Notes under the pieces: generated by a model
Told to the model about the DNA's origin: nothing
The model's input: the letters and a program-made list of their open reading frames with translations, nothing else
Database searches by the model: none
DNA from: CBDCRK01 sp965220955
Lineage (GTDB): Bacteria > Desulfobacterota > Binatia > Bin18 > CBDCRK01
NCBI GenBank assembly: GCA_965220955.1
Contig: CBDCRK010000036.1
Location: 304,333-368,332 of the forward strand
Length of the DNA: 64,000 nucleotides
Reading direction: 5' to 3'
Part shown: positions 52,008 through 61,667 of the stretch, piece by piece
Layout: every line of letters starts with the position of its first letter
Position numbering within the stretch: the first letter of the stretch is position 1
Program-made: the position numbers and the translations under genes

Positions 52008-52231
52008 TCAATCCCGTCGCCATCCGGCCTGTTCCTTATCCGGCGCCAACGCCTCATACAACACCGCCTCCACCAACCGCCCCCGCGTCTCCTCACCCGT
52101 AGCAGGCTCGTCTCCAACCGGTCACACACCGCCATCAGGTCATTGCCCCTGGCAACGAGGCGGTGTTGCTCGGGGGGGGCGGAAGGGGCTGCTCTTTTCC
52201 CCAATCTTTCCAAGGGAAACAAATTAAACAA
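52008..52231 (-). pseudogene. HsdS 3' remnant
   Basis: Matches the C-terminal end of type I specificity subunits (PPEQHRLVARGNDLMAVCDR, then GEETRGRLVEAVLYEALAPD in a second frame). It has two frame changes, one at a run of eight G at about 52173-52180. Nothing of the recognition domains remains. Confidence 0.6.
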
Positions 52232-52439
52232 TAGGCTGTAGAGTCAATTTGAATCCAAGCGCCCTGGCCACCTTGGCCACGGTGGCAAAAGTCGGATTTC
52301 CCTCGCTTGACAACGCTTTATACAAGCCTTCACGGCTCAGGCCGGTATCCCTGGCGAGTTGACTCCCTTACCGACGGGCTGCACATCGCCGAAATTGCCT
52401 GTTTCCATCCGATCAATCCGCGCCTGTATCCAGGCTTTA
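52224..52439 (-). pseudogene. HigB-HigA remnant fused by deletion
   Basis: The upstream piece reads WIQARIDRMETGNFGDVQPV, typical of the middle of HigB-type addiction killer proteins. It is followed out of frame by SQLARDTGLSREGLYKALSS and FATVAKVARALGFKLTLQPI, the C-terminus of the partner antitoxin. The end of the toxin and start of the antitoxin are deleted. Confidence 0.65.
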
Positions 52440-52461
52440 ACCCCTTAAATCACAACTGAGC

Positions 52462-52899
52462 CTAGGCAGCCTTACCAATGGTCAGGGAGACACATGTGCC
52501 GAGCTGACGTAGGACAGCGTCTATAGTGCTGGCCTTGGTGGCATGATCCGGGTTCAACATACGCCGAACCTCACTTTCGGCAATGGCCAAGTTGCGGGCG
52601 AGGCGGCGTTGCGAGATGTTGGCCTGGCGATAGGCTTCGTAGAATGCCGCTTTCAGGGCGATCGACAACGGCGGGACGACCAACGGCCGCCGCTTGCTGG
52701 CGCGCGACGGCTCGGGCAAGGCTTGGCCCTCGCGGATCGTTGTAGCGATCAGTTCCCGCAGTAAGTCCTTAGCCTCGGCCAGCGCTTCATCGGGGGTCGC
52801 TCCATCAGTGGCGCCCCAACCGAAATCTGGAAACGTGATGACAAACCGTCCGTCTTCGTCTCGTTCGATCTCCGCAGGATAGTTGAAAGTGTCAGGCAT
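52462..52899 (-). CDS. hicB: HicB-family antitoxin
   Basis: 145 aa from ATG 52899. The HicB fold is clear (FNYPAEIERDEDGRFVITFP, DGATPDEALAEAKDLLRELI), and a C-terminal XRE-like HTH follows (NISQRRLARNLAIAESEVRR). It neutralises HicA and probably represses the operon. AAAAGGAG precedes the start. It lies 43 bases after hicA, in the usual HicA-HicB order on the minus strand. Confidence 0.85.
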   Translation of the reverse strand: MPDTFNYPAEIERDEDGRFVITFPDFGWGATDGATPDEALAEAKDLLRELIATTIREGQALPEPSRASKRRPLVVPPLSIALKAAFYEAYRQANISQRRLARNLAIAESEVRRMLNPDHATKASTIDAVLRQLGTCVSLTIGKAA

Positions 52900-52942
52900 A
52901 GGTCGCAGTACTCCTTTTCTAAAATTTTGGTGAGTCTGTTCC

Positions 52943-53155
52943 CTAAAATTCGTCCTTCTCAATTTCGAGGTCTGCGAGCATCTTGTTTAGAAGGCCTTTA
53001 CCAATTTCTTTTCTCCGATCCTTAACCGTGGTTTTCCGATTGCCCACATAGAGCGTCCCGTGCGAGCCCGCCCCCTCCGAGGCTATGAACCTCACGTCCA
53101 GACTTTTGTCTCTGGCCCATTTGCGCACTCGCCCCACGAATTGCCTCCCGGTCAT
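52943..53155 (-). CDS. hicA: HicA-family mRNA interferase toxin
   Basis: 70 aa. The small double-stranded RNA-binding-like fold holds the active His in EGAGSHGTLYVGNRKTTV. Cleaves mRNA when free. Paired with the adjacent hicB. Confidence 0.8.
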   Translation of the reverse strand: MTGRQFVGRVRKWARDKSLDVRFIASEGAGSHGTLYVGNRKTTVKDRRKEIGKGLLNKMLADLEIEKDEF

Positions 53156-53285
53156 GGCCCTTAATTATGCGCACAAAAATGAACGCATGTCAACTTCAAG
53201 GGAGCAACCTGTTTGACTTAAGTAGCTAATTTTTCTCCGACGAAACCCTGCACCAAAGAGAGATCGGCCCGGTCATACTTGACAA

Positions 53286-53305
53286 TGTAGTCATATATGA
53301 CAACA
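53286..53305. promoter_or_regulatory. Palindromic operator of the RelE/HigB-XRE pair
   Basis: TGTAGTCATATATGACAACA, symmetric except one position in each arm, just downstream of a TTGACA at 53279-53284 and 8 bases before the toxin ATG. A likely autorepression site for the XRE antitoxin. Confidence 0.6.
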
Positions 53306-53312
53306 TTCTGAC

Positions 53313-53662
53313 ATGAACTACGACACACGGCCCGTTGGATGGATCAAGAGCGCACAACGAGCGTTCGAGAGATTTCCATCAGGTGTCCGCGACCGTGTGA
53401 GCACCGCTCTGACCATTGCCGCCGAGGGCGGCAAGGCGGACTGCGCCAAGCCGTTAAAAGGGCTCGGCTCGGGGTCCTGGAAATCGCGGTGCGCCACAGA
53501 ACCGATGCCTATCGGGTGGTCTATGTCACCGAGGTCGCCGGTACGTTATGGGGGCTACACGCCTTCCAGAAAAAATCCCGGGCCGGAATCAAGACGCCGA
53601 AAGCGGAGATTGACCTGATCCGGGCGCGGCTGGGACGATTGAAAAAGGAGTTGTTGTCATGA
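53313..53662 (+). pseudogene. RelE/HigB-type toxin with one frameshift
   Basis: First half in one frame: VGWIKSAQRAFERFPSGVRD, then EGGKADCAKPLKGLG. Second half in another: VLEIAVRHRTDAYRVVYVTE, VAGTLWGLHAFQKKSRAGIK, TPKAEIDLIRARL. Together they match a full phage-derived Gp49-like/HigB toxin. The shift lies at about 53460-53475 in a GGCTCGGCTCGGGG run, so slippage or sequencing error is possible. The antitoxin downstream is intact. Confidence 0.7.
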
Positions 53663-53991
53663 CCGAGAATGATTTTGAGCTTGTCCGAGGAAGCGGGAAT
53701 GTGTTCCGCGACTTCAACGACCCGCATGCCGACCTGAAGCAGGCCAAGGCCATCCTTGCGGCCCGGATCATCGCCGTGCTGGACGAGCGCTCCCTCACCG
53801 TGCGCAAAGCCGCTGGCCTGACCGGGTTTGCCGCAGCCGATTTCTCCAGGGTACGCAACGCAGACCTGGGCCGCTTCACCCTGGATCGGCTCATCAAGAT
53901 GCTTGCCGCCCTGGACAGTAGCATACGGGTAACGGTTCATGTCGCTTCAGAACCGTCTGACCCCCCAGGCGCGCCACCACGCAGCGGCTGA
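53659..53991 (+). CDS. XRE-family antitoxin (HigA-like)
   Basis: 110 aa. Helix-turn-helix: AARIIAVLDERSLTVRKAAG, LTGFAAADFSRVRNADLGRF, TLDRLIKMLAAL. It overlaps the toxin stop by 4 bases (ATGA). The palindrome at 53286-53305 is its likely operator. Confidence 0.8.
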   Translation: MTENDFELVRGSGNVFRDFNDPHADLKQAKAILAARIIAVLDERSLTVRKAAGLTGFAAADFSRVRNADLGRFTLDRLIKMLAALDSSIRVTVHVASEPSDPPGAPPRSG

Positions 53992-54081
53992 CCGTTCTCA
54001 CGGGTCGAGGCGCAAAAACGGTCGAACGCTGGTCCTGCTGTGGGGCGGTACAAAGCGCAGCCAAACGCGAGACATTGAACG

Positions 54082-54120
54082 AGTCCCGTAGGTCGGATTA
54101 GCCGGAGGCATAAGCCGATA
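54082..54120. repeat. REP-like element
   Basis: AGTCCCGTAGGTCGGATTAG, then CCGGAGGCATAAGCCGATA. Shares its core with 55055-55091. Such elements are moved by RAYT transposases, one of which is at 13918-14499. The rest of 53992-54245 holds short near-repeats (TATGGTGTTATGGTGCTATG) and no gene. Confidence 0.5.
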
Positions 54121-54245
54121 TCCCCGAGACTCGCGAGCGGGAGAATTCCTTTTGAAGAGTGGGACGTGTGGATTGTCGGTATGGTGTTATGGTGCTATGG
54201 TGCTGGCAGCATTGAATCAGCGCTTATGAATCGGAGTGCATACCC

Positions 54246-54491
54246 ATGCCTCGCCTGACTATCAGTTTAGCCGACCGGACACACCGAGCACTGAAGGAAG
54301 CGGCGGCCCGGCAGAATCGTTCCATGGCTTCAATCATCGAGGAAAGCCTGGAACTGAGAGGGATTCGACCCTACGAGACCGCCAAGGAGATCGTTGCCAA
54401 GGCACGAGCGAAGTCTGGATTGAACGCTACCGACGCGATGGCCCTGGCAGTCGAGGAAACAAGACGTTTTCGGGACGAGCAATCGCGCTGA
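54246..54491 (+). CDS. Ribbon-helix-helix antitoxin
   Basis: 81 aa. RHH DNA-binding N-terminus (RLTISLADRTHRALKEAAAR, SMASIIEESLELRG) and a charged helical tail that would hold the toxin. Followed 42 bases later by a PIN toxin. Proposed to repress its own operon. Confidence 0.75.
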   Translation: MPRLTISLADRTHRALKEAAARQNRSMASIIEESLELRGIRPYETAKEIVAKARAKSGLNATDAMALAVEETRRFRDEQSR

Positions 54492-54533
54492 GCGGTGTCA
54501 GCGGCTAAGTTCGGGAGGTGTGGAAGAGAGCCG

Positions 54534-54971
54534 ATGACGCCGAAGGCTTGTATTGTCGACACCAATGTCATCGTCTCGGGGCTGATCGGCGCGGACTCGA
54601 ACAGTCCCCCAGCACAGATACTGGACGCCATGCTTGATGGCGACCTCCTTTACCTCATGTCGGACGACCTGCTCAACGAGTATTCGTCCGTGTTGCGCCG
54701 TCCGCGTCTCGTCCGGCTCCACGGACGAACAGACGACGAAATCGACAGGCTCCTTACCGATCTGGTCGCCAACGCCATATGGCGCGAGCCTATCGCCAGC
54801 GGCGACGCGCCCGACACCGGGGACGATCATCTGTGGGCATTGCTCGCTAGCCATCCGCAGGGACAACTCGTCACGGGCGACCAGCTTCTTCTCGATAACC
54901 CTCCGAGCGGCGCCTCTGTGACTTCCCCTCGTGGTTTCGTGGATACGTTTTTGTCCCCCAAAGAGCCCTGA
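54534..54971 (+). CDS. PIN-domain toxin (COG1569 type)
   Basis: 145 aa from ATG 54534. PIN acidic residues in ACIVDTNVIVSGLI, LLNEYSSVLRRPRL and DTGDDHLWALL, with LVTGDQLLL near the end. Forms a pair with the RHH antitoxin. Confidence 0.8.
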   Translation: MTPKACIVDTNVIVSGLIGADSNSPPAQILDAMLDGDLLYLMSDDLLNEYSSVLRRPRLVRLHGRTDDEIDRLLTDLVANAIWREPIASGDAPDTGDDHLWALLASHPQGQLVTGDQLLLDNPPSGASVTSPRGFVDTFLSPKEP

Positions 54972-55014
54972 TCGGATCTCATTGGGGACCCGGAGCTTTA
55001 TTCTGTTATTTGTC

Positions 55015-55091
55015 ATTCCGGTGCAGGCCGGAATCCAATGCGCGCTGGTCTTCTAGTCCCGCAGGTCGGATGAGCCGGAGGCTGCGGGACT
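55015..55091. repeat. REP-like hairpins
   Basis: ATTCCGG/CCGGAAT at 55015-55034 (6-base loop), then AGTCCCGCA/TGCGGGACT at 55055-55091 around GGTCGGATGAGCCGGAGGC. The second shares its core with 54082-54120. Confidence 0.55.
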
Positions 55092-55102
55092 GAAGAAGTC
55101 GG

Positions 55103-55216
55103 CTACGCCACCCGTGAGAAGGTCAGTTTGGCCCGATAGCCTAAGCTGGCCTCCAGAAGGGACCTGCGTTCCAGATCAACCAGAACGGAGGTATCGGAGA
55201 CCAGGACTTGCTGCAT
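55103..55216 (-). pseudogene. PIN-domain remnant, second copy
   Basis: 37 codons from ATG 55216: QQVLVSDTSVLVDLERRSLL, EASLGYRAKLTFSRVA. The first 25 residues match the PIN remnant at 46.8-47.0 kb; the rest is lost. Confidence 0.55.
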
Positions 55217-55221
55217 GGAAC

Positions 55222-55392
55222 TCAGACCCCAGCCGCCTTGTGTTCACCAGTCGGGGGTTCCTCCATCCGCCGGTTCAGGTCGCGCACCGATAGGCCGAGT
55301 AACTCCGCTGCCTTGGACTCGGAAATGGCTCCCTCGGCAAGTGCCCGGAACGTGAGGCGCTCGAAACGCTTCGGCTCCTCGCCTTTTTTCAT
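55222..55392 (-). pseudogene. C-terminal piece of an ImmA/IrrE-type protein, second copy
   Basis: 56 codons: EEPKRFERLTFRALAEGAIS, ESKAAELLGLSVRDLNRRME. It matches the end of the M78 remnant at 47011-47409, and the same PIN remnant follows it. Thus the island once held at least two copies of an XRE-ImmA plus PIN module. Confidence 0.6.
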
Positions 55393-55490
55393 TTCATACG
55401 GCTCCTCATAGGGCGGAGTACGCCACCCGAGATGGTTAAAATCGTTGAACAGCAGATGTTCTGAGCATTCTTATTCAAGTCATGAGTGTA

Positions 55491-55508
55491 TTGTGTTGCG
55501 CTACACAC
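55491..55508. promoter_or_regulatory. Palindromic operator upstream of the HigA-type giant protein
   Basis: TTGTGTTGC/GCTACACAC, 7 of 9 positions symmetric. Shares GTGTnGCGCnACAC with the site at 43685-43702, at a similar distance (about 38-56 bases) before a HigA-type start. Confidence 0.5.
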
Positions 55509-55546
55509 ATCATTTATGATACATAATGAGTCTGGAGGTCAATCTT

Positions 55547-58500
55547 ATGCCAGGAAAATTAGAGAAACCTATACATCCCGGCACTTTCATTAGGGAGCAT
55601 GTGATCCCGGCAAGCATGTCGGTGACGGACGCGGCAAAGAAATTAGGCGTCGGTCGGCCCGCCCTGTCGAATATGTTGAGCGGTAATTCGTCACTGTCCC
55701 CTAATATGGCAGTCAGATTGGAAAAATCGTTCGGTGCCGACCGTCAGAGACTTCTCGGTCTTCAAGCAGCGTTCGACCGCCATAATCGGCGCGGGAAAGA
55801 GAAGGTCATCGTGGCTCGTACCTACATTCCTAGTTTTCTGACCATCAAGGCCCGGCAGATAGAAGAGTGGGCGGAGAGGAACAGTGACGCCCGCCACCTG
55901 CTGGCGGTGCTTCTGCGCAAGCTGGTTCATTCGACCGGCCACGAACTGCGTCAGGTTGATTTCCCTGGATACGACAACGCAGAGCGCAGGGGCTGGGATG
56001 GCCTGATTGAGGCCGACGCGGCCACACCGTGGGTTCCCGAAGGCAAATCCGGATGGGAGTTCGGCACGAATAAGAACCCGAAAAGCAAGGCCGAGAGCGA
56101 TTACGCGGCCCGCCTTAGTTCCGTCTCTCCGGCTGAGAGGTCAGAATGCACCTTTGTCTTTGTCACGCCGCGCAACTGGCCGGGTAAGACCGAGTGGGCG
56201 AAGAACAAGAACGCAGCAGGCGACTGGAAGGCGGTAAGGGCACTCGACGCGAGCGATCTTGAACAGTGGCTAGAAGAGTCAATTCCTGCGCAGATGTGGC
56301 TTGCCGAGCAACTCGTCATGCCAGTCGGCGGATTCGAGACTCTCGATCGATGCTGGCAGCGTTGGGAAGATGCGAGCGAACCGAAGATGACGCCCACGAT
56401 GTTCGAGCCTTCAATCATCGCATACCGCGGCACCTTCAAAGAGTGGCTCGAAAAACCAAGCGAAAAGTCCGTTTGTAGTCGCGGCCGATTCCAAGGATGA
56501 GGCGCTCGCGTTTCTCGCATGTCTGTTCCAGGATAGCACCATCGCGCCGCGCTCAAGAGACCTTGCCACAGTGTTCAAGTCGGCTGAGACGTTGCGGACC
56601 CTGGCAACTTCGTCGTCACCGTTCATTCCAATCGTCTACACCGAAGAAGCCGAACGCGAACTGGCGACCGTCTATCGCCGACTTCATTGCATCATCGTTC
56701 GTCCCCGCAATGCCGCAATGATTCGAAGCCGGATATTGCCCTTGACCTTCTGAATCACGATACCTTTGAGAAGGCCCTTGCCGAGATGGGCATCAAGGGC
56801 GATAGCGCCGAACGGCTTGCGAGAGAGTCAGGACGCTCTCCAACCATTCTGCGGCGGCGGCTCTCAAGGATCGATGCTATCAGGAAGCCCCAATGGGCCG
56901 GAGATGTAGAGAGTGCAAGGAGCCTAATCCCGATGACTCTGGTCGGTGCATGGCATGCACAGTCCGACGCTGACTGTAAGGTTGTATCCACACTTGCGGA
57001 CAAGCCGTATCAGGAAACCGAAAAGAGCATCGCACGTTTGCTACAACTCGACGACTGCCCTGTCTGGTCCACCGGGCAATATCGCGGCGTCGCCTCGAAA
57101 ATCGACGCCTTGTTTGCGCTCAACAAGGACGTGACCGGAGACAATCTCAAGGATTTCTTCTCTCTCGCTGAACAGGTGCTTTCTGAAAGCGATCCCGCGC
57201 TCGATCTTCCAGAGGATAAGAGATGGGTGGCTGGAGTATATGGTAAGGTACGCAATTACTCTGCCGCGTTACGTGAGGGCATCTGCGAAACCCTCGTCAT
57301 CCTCTCTGTCCATGGCAATAATCTATTCCAGAAGCGGCTTGGGACAGACGTTGAGACCCGTGTCTCCTTACTCATCCGAGGTCTGCTTACGCCGCTCACC
57401 CTCGACAAACTACTCTCGCATGACAGAGACCTCCCACACTACGCCGAAGCAGCGCCGGACGAATTCCTGAAGTTACTTGAGGAGGACTTGCGACAGCCTC
57501 AGCCGGTCGTTCTTGGCCTCTTAAAACCCGTCGAAAGCGGCCCGTTCGGTTCACCGACACGAACAGGGCTCTTGTGGGCGCTGGAATGCCTCGCCTGGAA
57601 ACACCTCGGGCGCGTAAGCCTGATACTAGCCCAGTTGTCGAAAACCGTTATCGACGACAATTGGACCAACAAGCCGATTGCCAGTCTTGGATCGATCTAC
57701 CGGTCGCGGATGCCGCAGACGGCCGCTTCGCTCGAAGAGCGGATGCAGGCCCTTGAGACGCTGACCAAGCGATTTCCCGATATCGGCTGGCAGATTTGTA
57801 TCGCTCAGTTGAATGCTGGTCCCCAGATGCCCTTGCCCAGTTACCGACAGCGTTGGCGTAGGGACGCTTCAGGCGCTGGCCGGTCGGTGACGCAGAAAGA
57901 AATCAGTGAGTTCACCCGCAAGGCACTCGACCTTGTGCTCGCATGGCCAAGGCACGACCAGAAGACGCTCGGCGACCTTGTTGAACGGCTCCCAGGACTA
58001 GCCGAGGAAGACCAAACTTCGGTTTGGGGCTTGATCGACGCATGGGCGGAGTCGGAAACCGATGAAACAGCCACAGCTTGCCTCCGCGAGCAAATACGCC
58101 GACTCGCGTTCACGCGGCGCGGATGGCGGTACAGGCTGAAAGGCGTGACAAGAAACCGGTCACTCATGGCGTACGAAAGGCTGCAACCACGCGACCTCCT
58201 TACACGGCACGCTTGGCTCTTTGCCGGTGAGTGGGTCGATCCTTCCACCGACGAGATCGAGGGTGAAAATTTGGACTTTTCCGAACGCGAAGAGAGGGCT
58301 CAGAAACTCCGCGTAGCGGCTATGAAGGAGATATGGGAGGAACGCGGGTTTGAAGGTGTGAAGGCGCTCCTGTCCCACGGCGATGCACCGCATAGCGTCG
58401 GACGTTCTCTGGAACCGTGCATCGAAGGCGCGAAGGCGCAGGCCGCTCTATTACAGCAATGCCTTTCCGTCACCGGCGACCTGAAGAGGAAAATTGACGG

Positions 58501-59623
58501 CTGCATACAGGGTTTCCTGCTGTCTTGTGCCGACGAAGTGCGCGATGCGCTCCTCTTGGCCGTTGCCGAGAGGGTAGGCGCGGACCGGATCGTGCGGTTG
58601 TTCTGCTGCGCCCCGTTCGGGCAGGATACTTGGCGCCTGCTCGACCTATACAGTGAGGAAATCCGAGGTAAATACTGGCAGGAAGTCTTCCCTCACTGGG
58701 GACGTTACAGCGAGGCGGAGATGATCGAGATCATCGATCGTCTGCTTGAAACAAAGCGCCCCCGCGCCGCTTTCCATGCCGCGCACTTGGACTGGAGCCA
58801 AGTCGAGACGGCACGGCTGAAGCGTCTCCTTTTCGCTGTTGCCACCGTGAGTGACGAGCCTGTGGATTGGTACAGACTCGATCCTTGCTACATTTCGGAA
58901 GCGCTGGATTCGCTCGACGGACGCACCGGCGTCAGCCTAGACGAGATGGCGCGACTTGAGTTCATGTTTATAATGGCCCTTGACCATAGCGAACATGGCA
59001 TCCCCAATCTGGAGCGGCAGATTTCCGAGTCCCCGGCCATCTTCGTTCAAGCGCTGGTTCTTGTGTACAAACGTAACGACGACGGGCAGGACCCGCCCGA
59101 CTGGCGAATTGAAGACCCCGAGCGACGCGCTGGTCTGGCCTCCGCAGCGTATCGTCTTCTTGATCGAATCAGGCGTATTCCGGGCACCGGGCCGGACGGC
59201 AAGGTCGATGCCGAAACGCTGTTAGACTGGATGACCAAGGTGCGGCGACTTTGCGCTGAACACGACCGTGTCGAGGGCGGTGATGAAAAGATCGGTGAAC
59301 TTCTCTCCAAGGCCCCTGCCGAAGAGGATGGCGGCTGGCCGTGCCTTCCGGTCTGCGAGGCGATGGAACGCATTGGTTCCGAGCACATCAACATAGGCTT
59401 CAATATTGGTGTTTCTAAAGGGCGGGGCGGGTCCTCGCACGGAATAAACGAGGGTGGCGGGCAGGAACGCGAGCTGGCCGCAAAATACCGGAGTTGGGCA
59501 AAGCAACGCGCCTTCGACTATCCCTATGTCAGCAGCGTCCTTGAAAGTATCGCGGCCGGCTATGACCGAGATGCCAAGAGGGAAGACACAGAAGTGGAAA
59601 TCAGGAAGAGGCTGGGGCATTGA
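55547..59623 (+). pseudogene. Giant HigA-HTH/nuclease-like/helical protein with two compensating frameshifts
   Basis: About 1,358 residues. Residues 1-75 are a HigA-type HTH (HPGTFIREHVIPASMSVTDA, LGVGRPALSNMLSG). Residues 85-280 hold a PD-(D/E)xK-like segment (GWDGLIEA with D151, WVPEGKSGWEFGTNKNP with E165 and K167, DLEQWLEESIPAQMWLAEQL). Near 56470 the frame shifts by one for about 260 bases (FVVAADSKDEALAFLACLFQ), then returns near 56735 (KPDIALDLLNHDTFEKALAE), and the remaining ~950 residues are one long helical ORF with no family I recognise. GGAGG precedes ATG 55547. Probably a defence-type protein, damaged or with sequencing errors. Confidence 0.65.
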
Positions 59624-59681
59624 ACGGGGTCGTAGGAGAGGCGGGATGAAATGCAATTGTATTCAGATAGCTTTGGGTAAC

Positions 59682-61419
59682 TTATCTTGAATACGCTAAT
59701 TCTCGGTGACCCGCGCCTGCCTTTAGGGCATCGAACAGCAAAGCCTCCACTAGCCGCCCGCGTGTCTCCTCACCCCTAGCAAGGCTCGCTTCCAACCGGT
59801 CACACACCGCCATCAGTTCATCAACCTTGGCGACAATGCGGTGTTGTTCGGCGAGGGGTGGGAGGGGAAAAGGCTGCCGCGCGAACTCTGCATATTTGAG
59901 GCTCTGCACCGTGGTACCTGTCTTCACCAACTCGCTCAGAATGAAATTGGTCAATCCAAGGAACATTATCTGGAGATATCGTTCATGCCCGTCAAGAAAT
60001 GGCAACAAGACCTTCATGTCCTGATTGGCCGCCGCCGTAATGCGATTAATAGAAACTGGAAAAGTTCTCTTCAGGATGCCACTTCTTGCCACTATGAAGA
60101 GACTGCCGGGACGATATAACTGCAACCGCGTTTCCGCGAGCCCTAATGTGGTGATCTTTAGTTCCGAATCGAAAATTTCATCTGCCTTGATGTCTTTCGG
60201 TGACAACCAAACTACGTCACCGTTCCAAAAGTCCGGACGGTTCTTTGAGGGGGTCATACCGCCCGAAAGAACACCAATATCGTGTAACCGGAGCCATTCC
60301 CAGTTTTGTGGCAAGGGAAACGGAATTTCATCTTTGTGAATTGGTGTGGAAGGCTTGCTTTTTCCTATCTTCCTAGTACTAACCATCCGCGTCTTCTCCG
60401 CCGCAATCCGCTTCAACAACTCCGACGCCGGTTCGTCGTTCGGGTCCTGCTCAACGAGCTTCCCCCGCACCGCAAGATTGAGAATGGTCTGACGTAGCGC
60501 CTTGATCTGGTCGGGGCGAGTGGTGAATGGGGCGAGGTTGTTGAGGGCAAAAGCTGCGTGGTTCTGAAATACTGCCGGGTCGGGGGTCAGGCGCGTTGAG
60601 GCGGGCGAGGCTTGCCGCCACCAGCCGGTTGCGCGTGGCTTCCTGCTCCTTCCGCGCTGTTTCCAGCCGGTCACACAGGGCCATCAGTTCATCGACTTTG
60701 GCGACGATGCGGTGTTGTTCGGCGAGGGGTGGGAGTGGAACGGGCAAGACTTCCCACTTGCCCTTACTAATAATCGGCAGTGTTCCAGTGCCCGCTTTGC
60801 TCCATGCAAGATCCTGAAAATCCGAGCCTCTCAAGGCAAGCACAATGTAATCCGTGAGATCTTTTAGGTAAGGGGTCAGTGAGTTAATCTGCTGATTGAA
60901 ACATATGGACTGTGTTGTCTTGTTCACCTTGCCCAGCGTTGCGCCTATGCAAACCATAAGAACAGAGTTGGCAGGTATGAGACGAGAATGTTTTATCCCC
61001 TTTTCGGACAAACCAGGAGCATCATAACTGATCTCAGAGCCGTCCAAATCGGCGGGTTTAACAAACGGAATGTAGTCTCCAAACAAGTCAGGGTTACTGG
61101 AACTCGGGGTAGTGCCAGTTTGAGTTTGCCCTATTTCTGAGAGCCTAGCTCATGCCCAATTCGCTGGTGTATCCAAATATTTTTCCTCCTCGCCAACGGT
61201 GCGATCTCCTTTCTGTTTCCTAATCTTCCCTGTCTTCACCAGCCGGGCCTTTTCCGCCGCAATCCGCTTCAACAATTCCGACGCCGGCTCATCGTTCGGG
61301 TCCTGCTCTACCAGCTTCCCGCGTACGGCCAAGTCAAGAATAAACCGACGTAAACGCGGAATAGCGTCCGGCGCGTCGGCGATGCGGTTGAAGTGCGTGA
61401 GCAGTTGTTCGGCGTTCAT
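59682..61419 (-). pseudogene. hsdS: Type I restriction specificity subunit HsdS, broken
   Basis: Reads as a two-TRD HsdS. The first part starts at ATG 61419 (AEQLLTHFNRIADAPDAIPR, LAVRGKLVEQDPNDEPASEL) and stops at a TGA after PANWA. The same frame continues with ARLSEIGQTQTGTTPSSSNP and the first recognition domain, so this is a single W-to-stop change. At about 60610 the frame shifts once, and the second half (WEWLRLHDIGVLSGGMTPSK, PLPPLAEQHRIVAKVDELMA) completes the second TRD. HsdS gives DNA sequence specificity to HsdM and HsdR. As written it is inactive. Confidence 0.8.
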
Positions 61420-61597
61420 TGAATGATGTCGGGAGTCAGTTGAGTCGAGGTCGCCATGTCGTCCTCTCCATGTGGTAGTGTCTCAGTTTGAATTTCCCCC
61501 TCACCCGCTTGCCCTGCGGGCAGGCGCCCTCTCCCTCCAGGGGAGAGGGAATGGAAGATGGAGAGGCAACCCCCTGTGGTTGCCCGGTTGCGGCCTG

Positions 61598-61638
61598 AGC
61601 TTGGCCAGCAACTCTTGCGGGTCGCCAAGGTCGTCTTC
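61598..61638. repeat. Duplicated piece of the hsdM 3' end
   Basis: 37 of 41 bases match 62852-62892, with 25 identical at 61614-61638. On the minus strand it encodes EDDLGDPQELLAKL, as in HsdM. It lies on the hsdS side of the vapBC-like pair. Bases 61500-61560 hold a GAGAGGG/CCCTCTC hairpin-like repeat; no gene otherwise in 61420-61667. Confidence 0.7.
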
Positions 61639-61667
61639 CTGGGTGCTTCGACGGAGCCAATTGGCAA

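Noticed and set aside
61140..61155. In-frame TGA in hsdS considered as a second selenocysteine codon
   Set aside because: Family residue there is Trp, no redox motif surrounds it, and the gene has another frameshift; a nonsense mutation is simpler.
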